Assembly (NCBI GenBank): GCA_964557855.1
Contig: CAZLBP010000010.1
Span: forward strand, 51,042 to 115,041
Length of the DNA stretch: 64,000 nt
Source: JAJRZL01 sp964557855
GTDB lineage: Bacteria > Zixibacteria > MSB-5A5 > GN15 > FEB-12
Direction: 5' to 3'
Under the pieces are notes generated by a model, which saw only the letters and a list, made by a program, of their open reading frames with translations, made no database searches and was not told the DNA's origin. Within the stretch, counting starts at the first letter, position 1. Each line of letters starts with the position of its first letter. This document shows positions 44,211 to 52,972 of this stretch, piece by piece. The position numbers and the translations under genes were made by a program.

Positions 44211-44851
44211 CTGGTCCGCACCCCCCACAGAAAGAGGTCAACAACCGCCTTCTGTCGCGTCATCACGAACTCCTCGCGATCAGTAATACCCAATATACGG
44301 TCAACCATCGGCGCCAGGAGCAAATAGCCAAGATTCAGCGATATGAATGAGACTATAGTCTGCTTCAAATCTACTTGTCGGAAATGTCTGTTCTTGACAC
44401 CCTTCGAAAACTCCTCTTGCAAACGCCCCGGCAAACCTGATTCCGAAATGACTTGAGCCAACCGAGGGATCACCTTGCTCTGGGGGGTGGCCAGCTCTCG
44501 TAGCAATATCCGGGTGAGGCTCGGCTGAGTCAGGAAAAACTGCTGATACGTCTCCGCAAACGCTCCCAATAACTCTTCCAGCGACGAATCATCCGATACC
44601 TTCATTTCGATTGTCGCCAGGATCCCCACCAGATGGCACTTGAGAACCTCGGCATAAAGATTCTCTTTGGAATTGAAGTAGTAGTAGATCATGGCTTTGT
44701 TGATTCTGGCATTCCGGGCGATCCGGTCAACGCGCGCACCCTCTATGCCGTGTTCCGCGAATTCCTCCAGAGCTCTCCCTAATATCCGATCGCGGGCATC
44801 CGCTTCCGAGAGATTCAAGGGACCCTGATTTGGTCGTTTGTATCGTGTCAT
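44207..44851 (-). CDS. TetR family transcriptional regulator
   Basis: A 214-residue repressor, probably of its own operon. The N-terminal helix-turn-helix reads ALEEFAEHGIEGARVDRIAR followed by INKAMIYYYFNSKENLY, the classic TetR pattern. The C-terminal about 140 residues are the ligand-binding part. The ATG at 44851 is used; a TTG two codons upstream (44857) would overlap one operator copy. The related YbhGFSR exporter of E. coli is also controlled by a TetR protein. Confidence 0.92.
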   Translation of the reverse strand: MTRYKRPNQGPLNLSEADARDRILGRALEEFAEHGIEGARVDRIARNARINKAMIYYYFNSKENLYAEVLKCHLVGILATIEMKVSDDSSLEELLGAFAETYQQFFLTQPSLTRILLRELATPQSKVIPRLAQVISESGLPGRLQEEFSKGVKNRHFRQVDLKQTIVSFISLNLGYLLLAPMVDRILGITDREEFVMTRQKAVVDLFLWGVRTR

Positions 44852-44856
44852 TATCA

Positions 44857-44887
44857 ACTAAACAGTTAGTCTAACTAAACGTTTAGT
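44857..44887 (-). promoter_or_regulatory. Double TetR operator
   Basis: A perfect palindrome TAACTAAACGTTTAGTTA (44872-44889, core 14-mer ACTAAACGTTTAGT at 44874-44887) is followed by a second 14-mer at 44857-44870 that matches it at 12 of 14 positions. Centres are 17 bases apart. The sites lie between the -10 box and the tetR start codon, so a bound repressor would block the exporter promoter. Confidence 0.75.
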
Positions 44888-44889
44888 TA

Positions 44890-44918
44890 AATATATGGCC
44901 GTTCTTCAATCCTGTCAA
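44890..44918 (-). promoter_or_regulatory. Promoter of the exporter operon
   Basis: On the minus strand TTGACA (44918-44913), exactly 17 bases, then TATATT (44895-44890). The predicted start point is inside the perfect palindrome. Confidence 0.75.
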
Positions 44919-45254
44919 GCGGTATTTCCTGCACAAAACTTCCCTGATTCCAACATATCATGTAGTTCACACTGTTCCTTGAGCCTGGCAGAATCACCGG
45001 AGATCAAGAAAAAACCTTGCCCCGCCGCCGTTCTTTACATATGGTAGCCCGCGTCATGCAGGCACGATAGACAAGACTGAAACATTTGGGCGATCAGAGG
45101 CAGGGCCTCGCCACGGGAGTCTCCGCGCCAGGCGAACAGTCTGACTGCAATTCAGGGCTGTTGAGAGCCGGCAGATTTTGAAGATTATCGATAAGGCGTT
45201 CCGGATCAATTAGTCCGGCATCAAAAGTCGAAGCCTTGTAGGGAGAATAAAGAG
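44919..45254. other. Intergenic region upstream of unknown gene pair
   Basis: About 335 bases with no coding potential that I can support and no clear repeat or riboswitch. A ribosome site GGGAGAA lies at the end. Confidence 0.5.
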
Positions 45255-45605
45255 ATGAAAACCGAGATCACGCGTGTGTACCGCGTCAAAGCCAACCAGA
45301 AAGTAGAGCTGAAGATAACCATCGGCTTCGGCCAACTCGGCTCCACCAGTGTTCATGTGGGGACGGAGCGGATAGTGGACAGTCAGGAGGGAAAAGTCCA
45401 GGTTGAGTTGGGCCAGGGCGGTTCACTGAAAGGCAAAATGGTCATTTGTTCTTCCTTAGTACAGGATGTGCGAGGAGAAACGAATAAGACTTCGGCTCGA
45501 TATGAGTTGACCGGCGGCAAGAAGCCTCTGGACGAAAAACTCCAGAAAGTGGTGAGTGATGACGGCGAAATTGTCTGGTACACCGCTACATTCATAATGA
45601 TCTAA
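45255..45605 (+). CDS. Hypothetical protein, beta-rich
   Basis: A 116-residue protein with no signal peptide. The N-terminus (EITRVYRVKANQKVELKITI) and the alternation of polar and hydrophobic residues suggest a beta-sandwich. The ATG has GGGAGAATAAAG upstream. It lies 24 bases before a signal-peptide protein and is probably in the same transcript. No family recognised. Confidence 0.55.
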   Translation: MKTEITRVYRVKANQKVELKITIGFGQLGSTSVHVGTERIVDSQEGKVQVELGQGGSLKGKMVICSSLVQDVRGETNKTSARYELTGGKKPLDEKLQKVVSDDGEIVWYTATFIMI

Positions 45606-45629
45606 TCGAGCCGGAAGGAGAATTTACTT

Positions 45630-46865
45630 ATGATACCCCATTACCGACCACGAAAATCCAGGTTGTCCTGCCCGGCCATTGTGATTGCATGTCTGACGCT
45701 GTTCATGGTCACGCCGGCATCATCGGTCAAAAGTGTAGAGGCGGATCTCAATCTGTTACGAACCCCCTCCTCGCCGGGCTTTCTCCTTCTGGATATCGAG
45801 TCAAGCACCGTTCCCAGACCCCAGACAGTGACAGACCTGACCGTGTCGCTTCGCCAGGAGACAAGCGAGTTCAGCGAACTTCCACGAGACTTCGCCATGG
45901 AGTTCTCGCCCTATTGGGTAGTCGGAGGCGAAGGCGCCGACTTCAACGAAATGGCCAGCGGCAAAACAACCTGTAAGTCCATCTGGCAGAGCGTTCAGTT
46001 CTCTATCGCGACTAAGTCACGTACCGACACTCTTATGTCAACAACGGACTCGATGACAACTTTTCAATCGACGGCGATTGGGGCAGGTTTTAATGCAAGT
46101 ATACTCAGGGGCCGACGCACAGAAGAAGCGGTGCAGGCAGTCGATACTCACAAAGATGCCTTGCGCGTCCTTGAAGGCGTCATGAGTGACGATCTGGCCA
46201 GGTCAAAAGCCACGGATCCCGGGTATCAGGAACTTGTCACCGATATCGCCCTGCTGGCTGCTGAACAAGAAACTTCCGACAACCCTGATTCCATAGCCAA
46301 CCTGATATCTGCTCACCAGAATTCACTGGAGAAGAGGGAAGCCGCCCTGAAAAATCTGATAAGTGCCAATTACGCAGACCAGCTGCAAGCACTCCGCGAA
46401 CAGATCAACAATCTGCCGGCGGGCCGAATCGGCTGGCAGCTCGATCTGGCCGGCGGTCTCGTGTACGACCTCCCCGGACGCGAGTTCGACAACGCCGATT
46501 TCAAAACAGCCGGTGGCTGGCTCACCGGCGGCTACGGCTGGAACGGAGGCATCGCCCTGCTCACGGCCCGGCTGATGGCCGACGAAAATCCCGGCAACCA
46601 GACCGCCTTTGATATCGGAGCCGGAATTGTCGGTGATTTCTCCAGCAAGCTTTCAGGATCACTTGAAGGAGCCTACCGGCACGTCAACTATTACAATTCG
46701 GAAAACAAAGACACCTGGCGGTTGGCGCTCCGCGCGGACTACCTTGTCGGCAAAAACAAGTCCCTGGCCGTAACTTTCGGGCGCGACTTCGAGGGCAAGA
46801 CCACCGGCAACCTGATATCGCTCGTGCAATTGGTGCTGGGTTTCGGCTCCACGCGTTCCATCTAA
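45630..46865 (+). CDS. Exported protein, likely outer-membrane beta-barrel C-terminus
   Basis: A 411-residue protein. A signal peptide-like segment follows a basic start (about 10-35, CPAIVIACLTLFMVTPASS). Residues about 40-140 are beta-rich; 160-275 are helical (EEAVQAVDTHKDALRVLEGV, NQLQALREQINNLPAG style); from about 277 the repeating aromatic-polar strands (QLDLAGGLVYDLPG, GWLTGGYGWNGGIALLTARL, LALRADYLVGKNKSLAVTFG) suggest an outer-membrane barrel ending near residue 411. No family recognised. Preceded by the small beta-rich protein. Confidence 0.6.
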   Translation: MIPHYRPRKSRLSCPAIVIACLTLFMVTPASSVKSVEADLNLLRTPSSPGFLLLDIESSTVPRPQTVTDLTVSLRQETSEFSELPRDFAMEFSPYWVVGGEGADFNEMASGKTTCKSIWQSVQFSIATKSRTDTLMSTTDSMTTFQSTAIGAGFNASILRGRRTEEAVQAVDTHKDALRVLEGVMSDDLARSKATDPGYQELVTDIALLAAEQETSDNPDSIANLISAHQNSLEKREAALKNLISANYADQLQALREQINNLPAGRIGWQLDLAGGLVYDLPGREFDNADFKTAGGWLTGGYGWNGGIALLTARLMADENPGNQTAFDIGAGIVGDFSSKLSGSLEGAYRHVNYYNSENKDTWRLALRADYLVGKNKSLAVTFGRDFEGKTTGNLISLVQLVLGFGSTRSI

Positions 46866-46889
46866 GATAAAATAGTCCGGTGTATTCAT

Positions 46890-47225
46890 GAACTCCAGCT
46901 CCGACTACTGATAGAACCTTGGCCACCCACCCCTTGTGTGAGGGTCGTAAGGTGGTCGCCCACCGCTTGCGGTGGAGTCGGTTCAGCGACGAACTAATAC
47001 ACATTGTACAATTGCGTCACGTCTTCGTCCGTTATGGATAAAGTCACCCGGAGCGAAGCCGAAGCATGGCTCTGTCACACCGGCGAAGGCCGGGGTCCGT
47101 CTTCCTTGCAACGGGAGTGGATTCCTGCCTTCGCAGGAATGACAACTTTGAGTCACCCGGAGCGAAGCTGAAACATTACGCAACCCGACCGCCCAAAAGG
47201 CAGCGCCTGCGCAGAATTCATGAAT
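46890..47225. repeat. Cluster of short intergenic repeats and hairpins
   Basis: No gene is seen between 46866 and 47233. An 18-base direct repeat AGTCACCCGGAGCGAAGC occurs at 47042-47059 and 47151-47168. Between the copies are two hairpins: CCGGC-GAAG-GCCGG (47080-47093) and ATTCCTGC-CTTC-GCAGGAAT (47121-47140). A third, CCACCG-CTTG-CGGTGG, lies near 46960-46975. These are of the kind of dispersed intergenic repeats common in bacterial genomes. Confidence 0.55.
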
Positions 47226-47233
47226 GATGCGAT

Positions 47234-47629
47234 CTAACCCCTCACTTCATCCACACGCGCCACCTGCCACTTCTCACCGTCGATCCACAAGCCCACGATA
47301 GACACGCTATATCCCCAGGCTGCCACCGTCTTCATAGCGTCCCGCAGCATGTTCAGATGTTCCTCTTTCGTCACCGGATTACCGGCGCAATCGCCATGGG
47401 CGACTATCGCTATCGTCTCGGACTGATGTTTCATTACCGAGATCTCCATCCGGTCTTTTATCGAACCCGCAAGTTCGTGAGACGGGTCGCTCAGTATTTT
47501 ATCCGGCCCCGGCTCGGTAATCATGTCCACAAAGTCGGCATCATACTCCCGCTTCATCCACTCGATAACCGGCAACTGTGTACGGCCGTCCATACAGTTT
47601 ATGGCCGTAACGAATTTCTTGTCTGACAT
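47234..47629 (-). CDS. Miniature beta-carbonic-anhydrase-like protein
   Basis: A 131-residue protein. It contains NCMDGR (Cys12, Asp14, Arg16) and VAHGDCAGN (His78, Cys81), the C-x-D-x-R and H-x2-C zinc and catalytic arrangement of beta-carbonic anhydrases. Known beta-CAs are usually 170-220 residues; the part between the two motifs here is short and the ends are trimmed. It may hydrate CO2 or be a related zinc protein. It is at the 3' end of the minus-strand cluster, 28 bases after rluD. Confidence 0.65.
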   Translation of the reverse strand: MSDKKFVTAINCMDGRTQLPVIEWMKREYDADFVDMITEPGPDKILSDPSHELAGSIKDRMEISVMKHQSETIAIVAHGDCAGNPVTKEEHLNMLRDAMKTVAAWGYSVSIVGLWIDGEKWQVARVDEVRG

Positions 47630-47657
47630 CTGAATCTCCCTGTGATGTTCAATTAAT

Positions 47658-48650
47658 CTATACGCCTTCTCTTCTTAACAATTCCAGCACCGATACGAAA
47701 TCCGAAGGCAGTTCTGCCTCAAACTGCATCTCCTTCGATGTCACCGGATGGGTAAACTCCAACTTCCAGGCATGGAGCGCCTGCCGTGCCATCAACGACA
47801 GCAGCCGCCTGGCCAACGGTCTTTCGGGGCCGAAAATGCCGCGATGCCACCTGTCGCGTCCTCCGTATTCCGGATCGCCGAAAACCGGGCGACCCAGGTG
47901 AGCCATATGGACCCGAATCTGATGGGTCCGTCCGGTCCCCAGTGATACTTCCAGCAAATCATATGTCCGGAAGCGCTCGACCAGCTGATAGTGCGTCACC
48001 GCCTCTCGGCTGTGAACGTCGGTAACGATCATCTTCTTGCGATTGCGAAGGGCCCGTCCGATCGGCGCATCAATCGTGCCGCTGTCATCGCCAACGTGCC
48101 CGCAAACGAGCGCCAGATATGTTCGCTTCATGGACCTCGCCTGGAGTTGCGCTTGCAGTTTCAGGTACACCTCGTCCGATCGCGCGACAACCAGCAACCC
48201 GGAAGTGTTCTTATCCAATCGATGGACGATGCCCGGCCGATCGGACTGCGATCCCGCTGCCAGTTTTCCCAGATGATGCCTCAGGGCGTTCACTAAAGTT
48301 CCCCGTCGATTCCCGGCCCCCGGATGAGTCACCAGGCCGGCCGGCTTGTTGACAACCGCCAGATGATCATCGACATACACGATGTCCAACGGGATAGCTT
48401 CTGCCTCGACTTCACTCGGTGGCGATGGGGGTATGGTAATACAGATCTCATCGTCAGGTTGAACCCGATATCTCTTGGTTACATCGCGGCCGTTAACATA
48501 TACCATAGCCTCGTCAATGAGCTTCTGGATTCGACTGCGGGTAAGATTCAAATCAGGATGATCAGCCAGGTAACTGTCAATGCGCTGTCGTGAACAATCG
48601 GCGGGAACAACTATTCTGAACGAAGCCTTTTCTGCTGCAGGACTATTCAT
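47658..48650 (-). CDS. rluD: Ribosomal large subunit pseudouridine synthase D type
   Basis: A 330-residue RluA-family enzyme. An S4-like RNA-binding domain (about 17-80, with RIDSYLADHPDLNLTRSRIQ) precedes the synthase domain, which has HRLDKNTSGLLVVARSD with the catalytic Asp. Then RTHQIRVHMAHLGRPVFGDP follows. It isomerises uridines in 23S rRNA. Full length for RluD. It is the last housekeeping member of the leftward cluster before the CA-like gene. Confidence 0.93.
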   Translation of the reverse strand: MNSPAAEKASFRIVVPADCSRQRIDSYLADHPDLNLTRSRIQKLIDEAMVYVNGRDVTKRYRVQPDDEICITIPPSPPSEVEAEAIPLDIVYVDDHLAVVNKPAGLVTHPGAGNRRGTLVNALRHHLGKLAAGSQSDRPGIVHRLDKNTSGLLVVARSDEVYLKLQAQLQARSMKRTYLALVCGHVGDDSGTIDAPIGRALRNRKKMIVTDVHSREAVTHYQLVERFRTYDLLEVSLGTGRTHQIRVHMAHLGRPVFGDPEYGGRDRWHRGIFGPERPLARRLLSLMARQALHAWKLEFTHPVTSKEMQFEAELPSDFVSVLELLRREGV

Positions 48651-48680
48651 ACCATTTCAGGAGCGGTAAGAAAGCAAACT

Positions 48681-49409
48681 CTAACTATGCGTCGGCAGGC
48701 GCAGCAACTCGACCATCTCGCGAACACTGCGCTCCATACCTGTCATAACGGCCCGGGCGCAAATCGCCTGACCGATGCAGAACTCGTCAATTTGCCCCAA
48801 CTCAATCAGCGGCAAGACGTTTTTATAGGTAATGCCGTTACCGCAATGCACTTCGACGCCTGCTTTCACGCCCGCCTGAACGGCCTTGTCGATCCGATCC
48901 AGTTCGGCTTGTGCCTCACTCATCGATCGCGCGGACGTGTACCCGGCGCAATTCAGTAGAACGGCCGACGCCTCGTTCTTGGCCGCACTCTTAATCTGGT
49001 CGCCGTCCGCGTCCACGAAGAAACCGACGTTGATCCCGACACCGGTCAGTCGTCCGCTCAAGTCCCGGAAATCAACCGCCGCCGTACCGAAATCGATAGG
49101 CGAAAACGGGGTCTGGCTGTCCGCATGATCGGCAGCCAGCATCACCAGCCACGGCTTTACTTCCAAAACTCGATCGATGTTCTCATCGGTAGGCGGCATG
49201 AGCACTGTGAGCTTCGTCTTACTGATCCCTTTCAGCAGATACAGATCACGATCCCGAATGTACTTGCGATCACGCCGCAGTTGTATCGCCAGCCCGTCGG
49301 CTCCCCCCAGTTCCGCCAGTACGGCCGTTTGGGACGGATCCGGCTCTCCTGACCGTCCCGCCTCTCGCATGGCCGCGATCATATCAAGCTTTACGGACAA
49401 TAACGGCAT
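48681..49409 (-). CDS. pdxJ: Pyridoxine 5'-phosphate synthase
   Basis: A 242-residue TIM-barrel enzyme that makes pyridoxine phosphate from 1-deoxyxylulose 5-phosphate and 3-amino-1-hydroxyacetone phosphate. Visible motifs: LSVKLDMIAAMREAGRSGEP (in place of the common VNIDHVATLRNARGG-like start), GADGLAIQLRRDRKYI with catalytic residues, and VHCGNGITYKNV. The ATG at 49409 is used; GTG at 49412 is the next codon upstream. pdxA is not in the window. Confidence 0.88.
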   Translation of the reverse strand: MPLLSVKLDMIAAMREAGRSGEPDPSQTAVLAELGGADGLAIQLRRDRKYIRDRDLYLLKGISKTKLTVLMPPTDENIDRVLEVKPWLVMLAADHADSQTPFSPIDFGTAAVDFRDLSGRLTGVGINVGFFVDADGDQIKSAAKNEASAVLLNCAGYTSARSMSEAQAELDRIDKAVQAGVKAGVEVHCGNGITYKNVLPLIELGQIDEFCIGQAICARAVMTGMERSVREMVELLRLPTHS

Positions 49410-49453
49410 CACTACAGCATCCTATTGAATCGGTTCAACCGGCTGAAACAGTA

Positions 49454-50251
49454 CTATCGCATGGTATTGCCGCCAATGGCGGCCGTCAACGTCAAAAAGT
49501 CATCTATTGACAGTTGTTCCGCACGACAGTTGTCCGGCAAGTTCAATTGTCGCAGTCTCGTCCTTGCGGTCTCTGCGTCCGAGACTAAATCGGGCACGAG
49601 GTTGTTGATAAGTAGCTTCCGGCGATGTCTGAACGACGCCCGCACGACTGCCTCAAACGATTGAAAATCGTCAACCTCAATCCGGTGTTTGCGGTTCAAT
49701 TCGATCACTGACGACGTCACTTTCGGCGGCGGGTGAAAACAGTCCGGAGGAACATCAAATCGGATGTCCGCCTCATAGCCGAGTTGAGTGAAGATAGCCG
49801 ACGGTGACCAGTCTTTGGTACCGGGTACGGCACAAACCCGCTGGGCTACTTCCTTCTGAACCATGAAACAGGCTTTCGGTACATTCTCCCAGTGGTTTAT
49901 CAACCACTTTAAAACGGGCGACGAGATATTGTAAGGCAGGTTACCGACCAGCTTGAAATCAGTCAGATGATGCTTTTCCGGTTCAAACGTCAGGAAATCC
50001 TGATTCATTATCGTGACGTTGGAAAATTCGGACAATCTACCGCGCAGAGCGGCTACCAGATCTCGGTCGAATTCGACTGCGAAAACTCTGGCCCCCGACT
50101 GCGCCAGCGGGAGCGTCAACACACCCTGGCCGGAACCGATTTCGACAATCGTGTCATTTGCCTGCGGCCCTATAACACTTATAATTTGGTCGATTATTCG
50201 ATCGGACTTGAGAAAATGCTGACCCAGGCGTCTCTTGGGATGATAGGGCAT
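49454..50251 (-). CDS. rsmA: 16S rRNA (adenine1518/1519-N6) dimethyltransferase
   Basis: A 265-residue KsgA-type methyltransferase. RRLGQHFLKSDRIIDQII is the family start, VEIGSGQGVLTLPLA binds SAM, AVEFDRDL follows, and NLPYNISSPVLKWLI is the catalytic NLPY motif. It dimethylates two adenines of helix 45. Two bases separate it from the tatD stop, giving tight coupling with tatD and metG, a common association. Confidence 0.95.
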   Translation of the reverse strand: MPYHPKRRLGQHFLKSDRIIDQIISVIGPQANDTIVEIGSGQGVLTLPLAQSGARVFAVEFDRDLVAALRGRLSEFSNVTIMNQDFLTFEPEKHHLTDFKLVGNLPYNISSPVLKWLINHWENVPKACFMVQKEVAQRVCAVPGTKDWSPSAIFTQLGYEADIRFDVPPDCFHPPPKVTSSVIELNRKHRIEVDDFQSFEAVVRASFRHRRKLLINNLVPDLVSDAETARTRLRQLNLPDNCRAEQLSIDDFLTLTAAIGGNTMR

Positions 50252-50253
50252 AC

Positions 50254-51030
50254 CTAGCCCCCGAACACTTCCACCAGTCGAAACAGCTTGCGGCAGGTGC
50301 GGTCCACTATCCTCTCTACTTCGGCTTTGCCGATGTCGCGTAATTCAGCCAGTTTCTCATAGACGAACCTGACATAGGCCGGACGATTCTGCTTCCCCCG
50401 AAAGGGCGCCGGCGTCAGGTAGGGGGCATCCGTTTCCAATATGACTTTGTCCAGAGGAACCGCCGCCGCTACCGTCGCCATTCTGGCCTTGTTAAAAGTA
50501 ATGACGCCGCCGACCGAGATGATGAATCCGGCCGCGAATACGTCCCGGGCGTCATCTTCCGTCCCCGGAAAACAGTGGAACACACCTCCCGGAATTGCTC
50601 CGGCATATCCTTGTACGATTGCCAGCGTGTCGTCGAACGACTCCCGTGTGTGAATCACGACCGGCTTGTTGACTTCCGCCGCTAGCTCAAGCTGCCTGAC
50701 GAAGGCCTCCTTCTGCTTGCTGCGCGGCGACAGATCGCGATAGTAGTCCAGCCCGATTTCACCGACCGCCACGACTTTCGCATGAGCCGCCAGTTCCCGA
50801 AGACGCTTCAGGGCCGAATCATCAAGATGCCGGGCATCGTGCGGATGAATACCTACCGTGGCATACACGTTGTCATGTTCCTCGGCCAGGCGAATGGACT
50901 TTTCCGAAGATGCTATGTCGGTCCCGATGTTGATGATCGTATGGACACCCTGGCGCCGAGCTTCCTCGATTTCCTCGGACCGCCTGCCATCGAACGCATC
51001 GAAATCAAGATGGCAATGGGAATCTATCAT
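50254..51030 (-). CDS. tatD: TatD family metal-dependent hydrolase
   Basis: A 258-residue amidohydrolase-fold nuclease. Metal ligands are visible in IDSHCHLDFDAFD, AVGEIGLDYYRDLSP, VIHTRESFDDT, FHCFPGTED and ETDAPYLTPAPFRGKQNRP. Family members act as 3' exonucleases on DNA or RNA. It overlaps the metG stop by one base (TGATG). Confidence 0.93.
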   Translation of the reverse strand: MIDSHCHLDFDAFDGRRSEEIEEARRQGVHTIINIGTDIASSEKSIRLAEEHDNVYATVGIHPHDARHLDDSALKRLRELAAHAKVVAVGEIGLDYYRDLSPRSKQKEAFVRQLELAAEVNKPVVIHTRESFDDTLAIVQGYAGAIPGGVFHCFPGTEDDARDVFAAGFIISVGGVITFNKARMATVAAAVPLDKVILETDAPYLTPAPFRGKQNRPAYVRFVYEKLAELRDIGKAEVERIVDRTCRKLFRLVEVFGG

Positions 51031-52949
51031 CAGCTGACTTTGGAACCGGGCGGAAGCTCACCATCGGGAGTTACGAGGCTCAGTTTCTTTCCCTTTGAAG
51101 CCGCCAGCAGCATGCCGTTGGACTTATGCCCGCGGATAACGGCGGGTTTGAGATTCGTGACGACGATAATACTCTTGCCCGCGATTTCTTCGGGGGAATA
51201 GTGCTCGGCGATGCCGGCGACAATCTGCCGCTTCTCCGTGCCGAGATCCACCTGCAACTTCAGCAGCTTATCGGCGCCTTCTATCCGCTCCCCTTCCAGG
51301 ACCTGCGCCACACACAACTTGGCGCGGGCGAATTCAGAGATATCCAGCAGGCCGTCATCGGCGCCAGTTGCATCAGCCGTCCCGTCGCTCTGGTCCGGCT
51401 TGGACGGCTTCAGCCGCGGAAATATGGCATCTCCCAATTCTATCGCTGCCCCGGGCTTGAGATCGAAAAACGTCCGGGCATGATCCAGATCGAGTGTCGA
51501 GTCGTCCAGGCCGAGCACCCGTCGAACCTCACGCATCTTGTTCGGCAGGACCGGAAACAGGATGATCGAGATAATTCGGATGACTTCGCAGCAGGCGTAC
51601 AGGATTCCACCCAACTCCTGCCGTTTCCCTTCCTTGGCCAGTATCCACGGCTGGCGATCATTGAAAAACTTGTTGGTGGCTCGCACCAGATTCACCGCCT
51701 CGGCAATAGCGCTGTCCAGGCGGAAGTGGGTTATGTGACCGTATGCTGTACCGGGAAGCTTCTCCGCCTGCTCCATCAGTTCATCCAGACCGTCGACGCC
51801 CTTCTCGGGTCGAGGCAATTTACCGTCAAAATGAACGCCGATCATCTTGACGACCCGCGACACCAAATTCCCCAGATCATTCGCCAGATCCGAGTTGTAC
51901 TGCTTGATGAAGCGACTGGCCTGAATATCACCGTCAATACCGAACGGGAATTGTGTCAGCAGCAAGTAGCGCGTTCCGTCAGGACCGAACTCCGCAACCA
52001 TTTCGTTGGGATCGATCTGGTTACCGAGTGATTTTGACATCTTCCGACCATCGACGGTGAAAAACCCATGAACATAAAGTATATGCGGCAGCGGCACACC
52101 GGCACCCAGCAGCATGGCCGGCCAGTAAATACAATGGAACTTCAAAATGTCCTTGGCAAGGAGATGAACGACTTCCGCCTCCTTCCACCACTTACCGAAG
52201 GTCTCCGCGTTATCGGCGTAGCCGATCGCGGAGATATAATTGCTCAAGGCATCTACCCAAACGTAGGCTACCTGAGTCTTGTCAAAAGACAGCGGAATGC
52301 CCCACTTGACACGTTCCCGAGAAATGGAAAAGTCGGGCAAATCCTGCTTGATCAGGCCGAGTACTTCGCGACGTCGTTCATCGGGCAGAATCACCAGCTC
52401 CTCCGCCTCTATTCGACGTTTGATCTCGGGCAGAAACGAGGAAAGTCGGAAGAAATAGTTCTTCTCTTTAACCTTTTCCGGAGGCCTGTTATGATACGGA
52501 CACAAACCGTCAACGAGCTCCTTTTCAGTTATGAACTTCTCGCACCCCACACAGTAGAGTCCTTCATAATAACCGCTGTAGATCACGTCCTGTCCGTCTT
52601 CCGTTTTGGCCCCCCGCATAGCATCAAGGAACTTCAGCACGGCGGTTTCATGTCGCTTCGACGTCGTCCGGATGAAATCATCGTTTTCGATCGTGAGTTC
52701 CTTCCACACTTCTTTGAACAACGCCGCTACTCTGTCGCAATACTCCTGCTCGGACAACCCGGCCTCTGCCGCCGCTTCAGCCGCTTTGGTGCCGTGTTCA
52801 TCCGTGCCCGTAAGAAAATAGGTGGGACGACCGGCCAACCGGTGAAAACGGTTGATAACATCAGCCGCGATTGTGGTATACGCATTGCCTATATGCGGCT
52901 CACGGTTGATGTAGTAAATCGGTGTCGTTATGTAAAACGGCTGGCTCAA
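51030..52949 (-). CDS. metG: Methionyl-tRNA synthetase
   Basis: A 639-residue class I synthetase. HIGNAYTTIAADVINRFHRL holds the HIGH-like motif, KMSKSLGNQID is the second signature, and a zinc site is CVGCEKF and DGLCPYH. The C-terminal about 110 residues form a dimerising tRNA-binding (EMAP-like) domain, with VLEGERIEGADKLLKLQVDL and VVTNLKPAVIRGHKSNGM. It lies 23 bases after ricT and is translationally coupled to tatD. Confidence 0.96.
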   Translation of the reverse strand: MSQPFYITTPIYYINREPHIGNAYTTIAADVINRFHRLAGRPTYFLTGTDEHGTKAAEAAAEAGLSEQEYCDRVAALFKEVWKELTIENDDFIRTTSKRHETAVLKFLDAMRGAKTEDGQDVIYSGYYEGLYCVGCEKFITEKELVDGLCPYHNRPPEKVKEKNYFFRLSSFLPEIKRRIEAEELVILPDERRREVLGLIKQDLPDFSISRERVKWGIPLSFDKTQVAYVWVDALSNYISAIGYADNAETFGKWWKEAEVVHLLAKDILKFHCIYWPAMLLGAGVPLPHILYVHGFFTVDGRKMSKSLGNQIDPNEMVAEFGPDGTRYLLLTQFPFGIDGDIQASRFIKQYNSDLANDLGNLVSRVVKMIGVHFDGKLPRPEKGVDGLDELMEQAEKLPGTAYGHITHFRLDSAIAEAVNLVRATNKFFNDRQPWILAKEGKRQELGGILYACCEVIRIISIILFPVLPNKMREVRRVLGLDDSTLDLDHARTFFDLKPGAAIELGDAIFPRLKPSKPDQSDGTADATGADDGLLDISEFARAKLCVAQVLEGERIEGADKLLKLQVDLGTEKRQIVAGIAEHYSPEEIAGKSIIVVTNLKPAVIRGHKSNGMLLAASKGKKLSLVTPDGELPPGSKVS

Positions 52950-52972
52950 ACTTATTCTCCGCGCTTTCTCGT

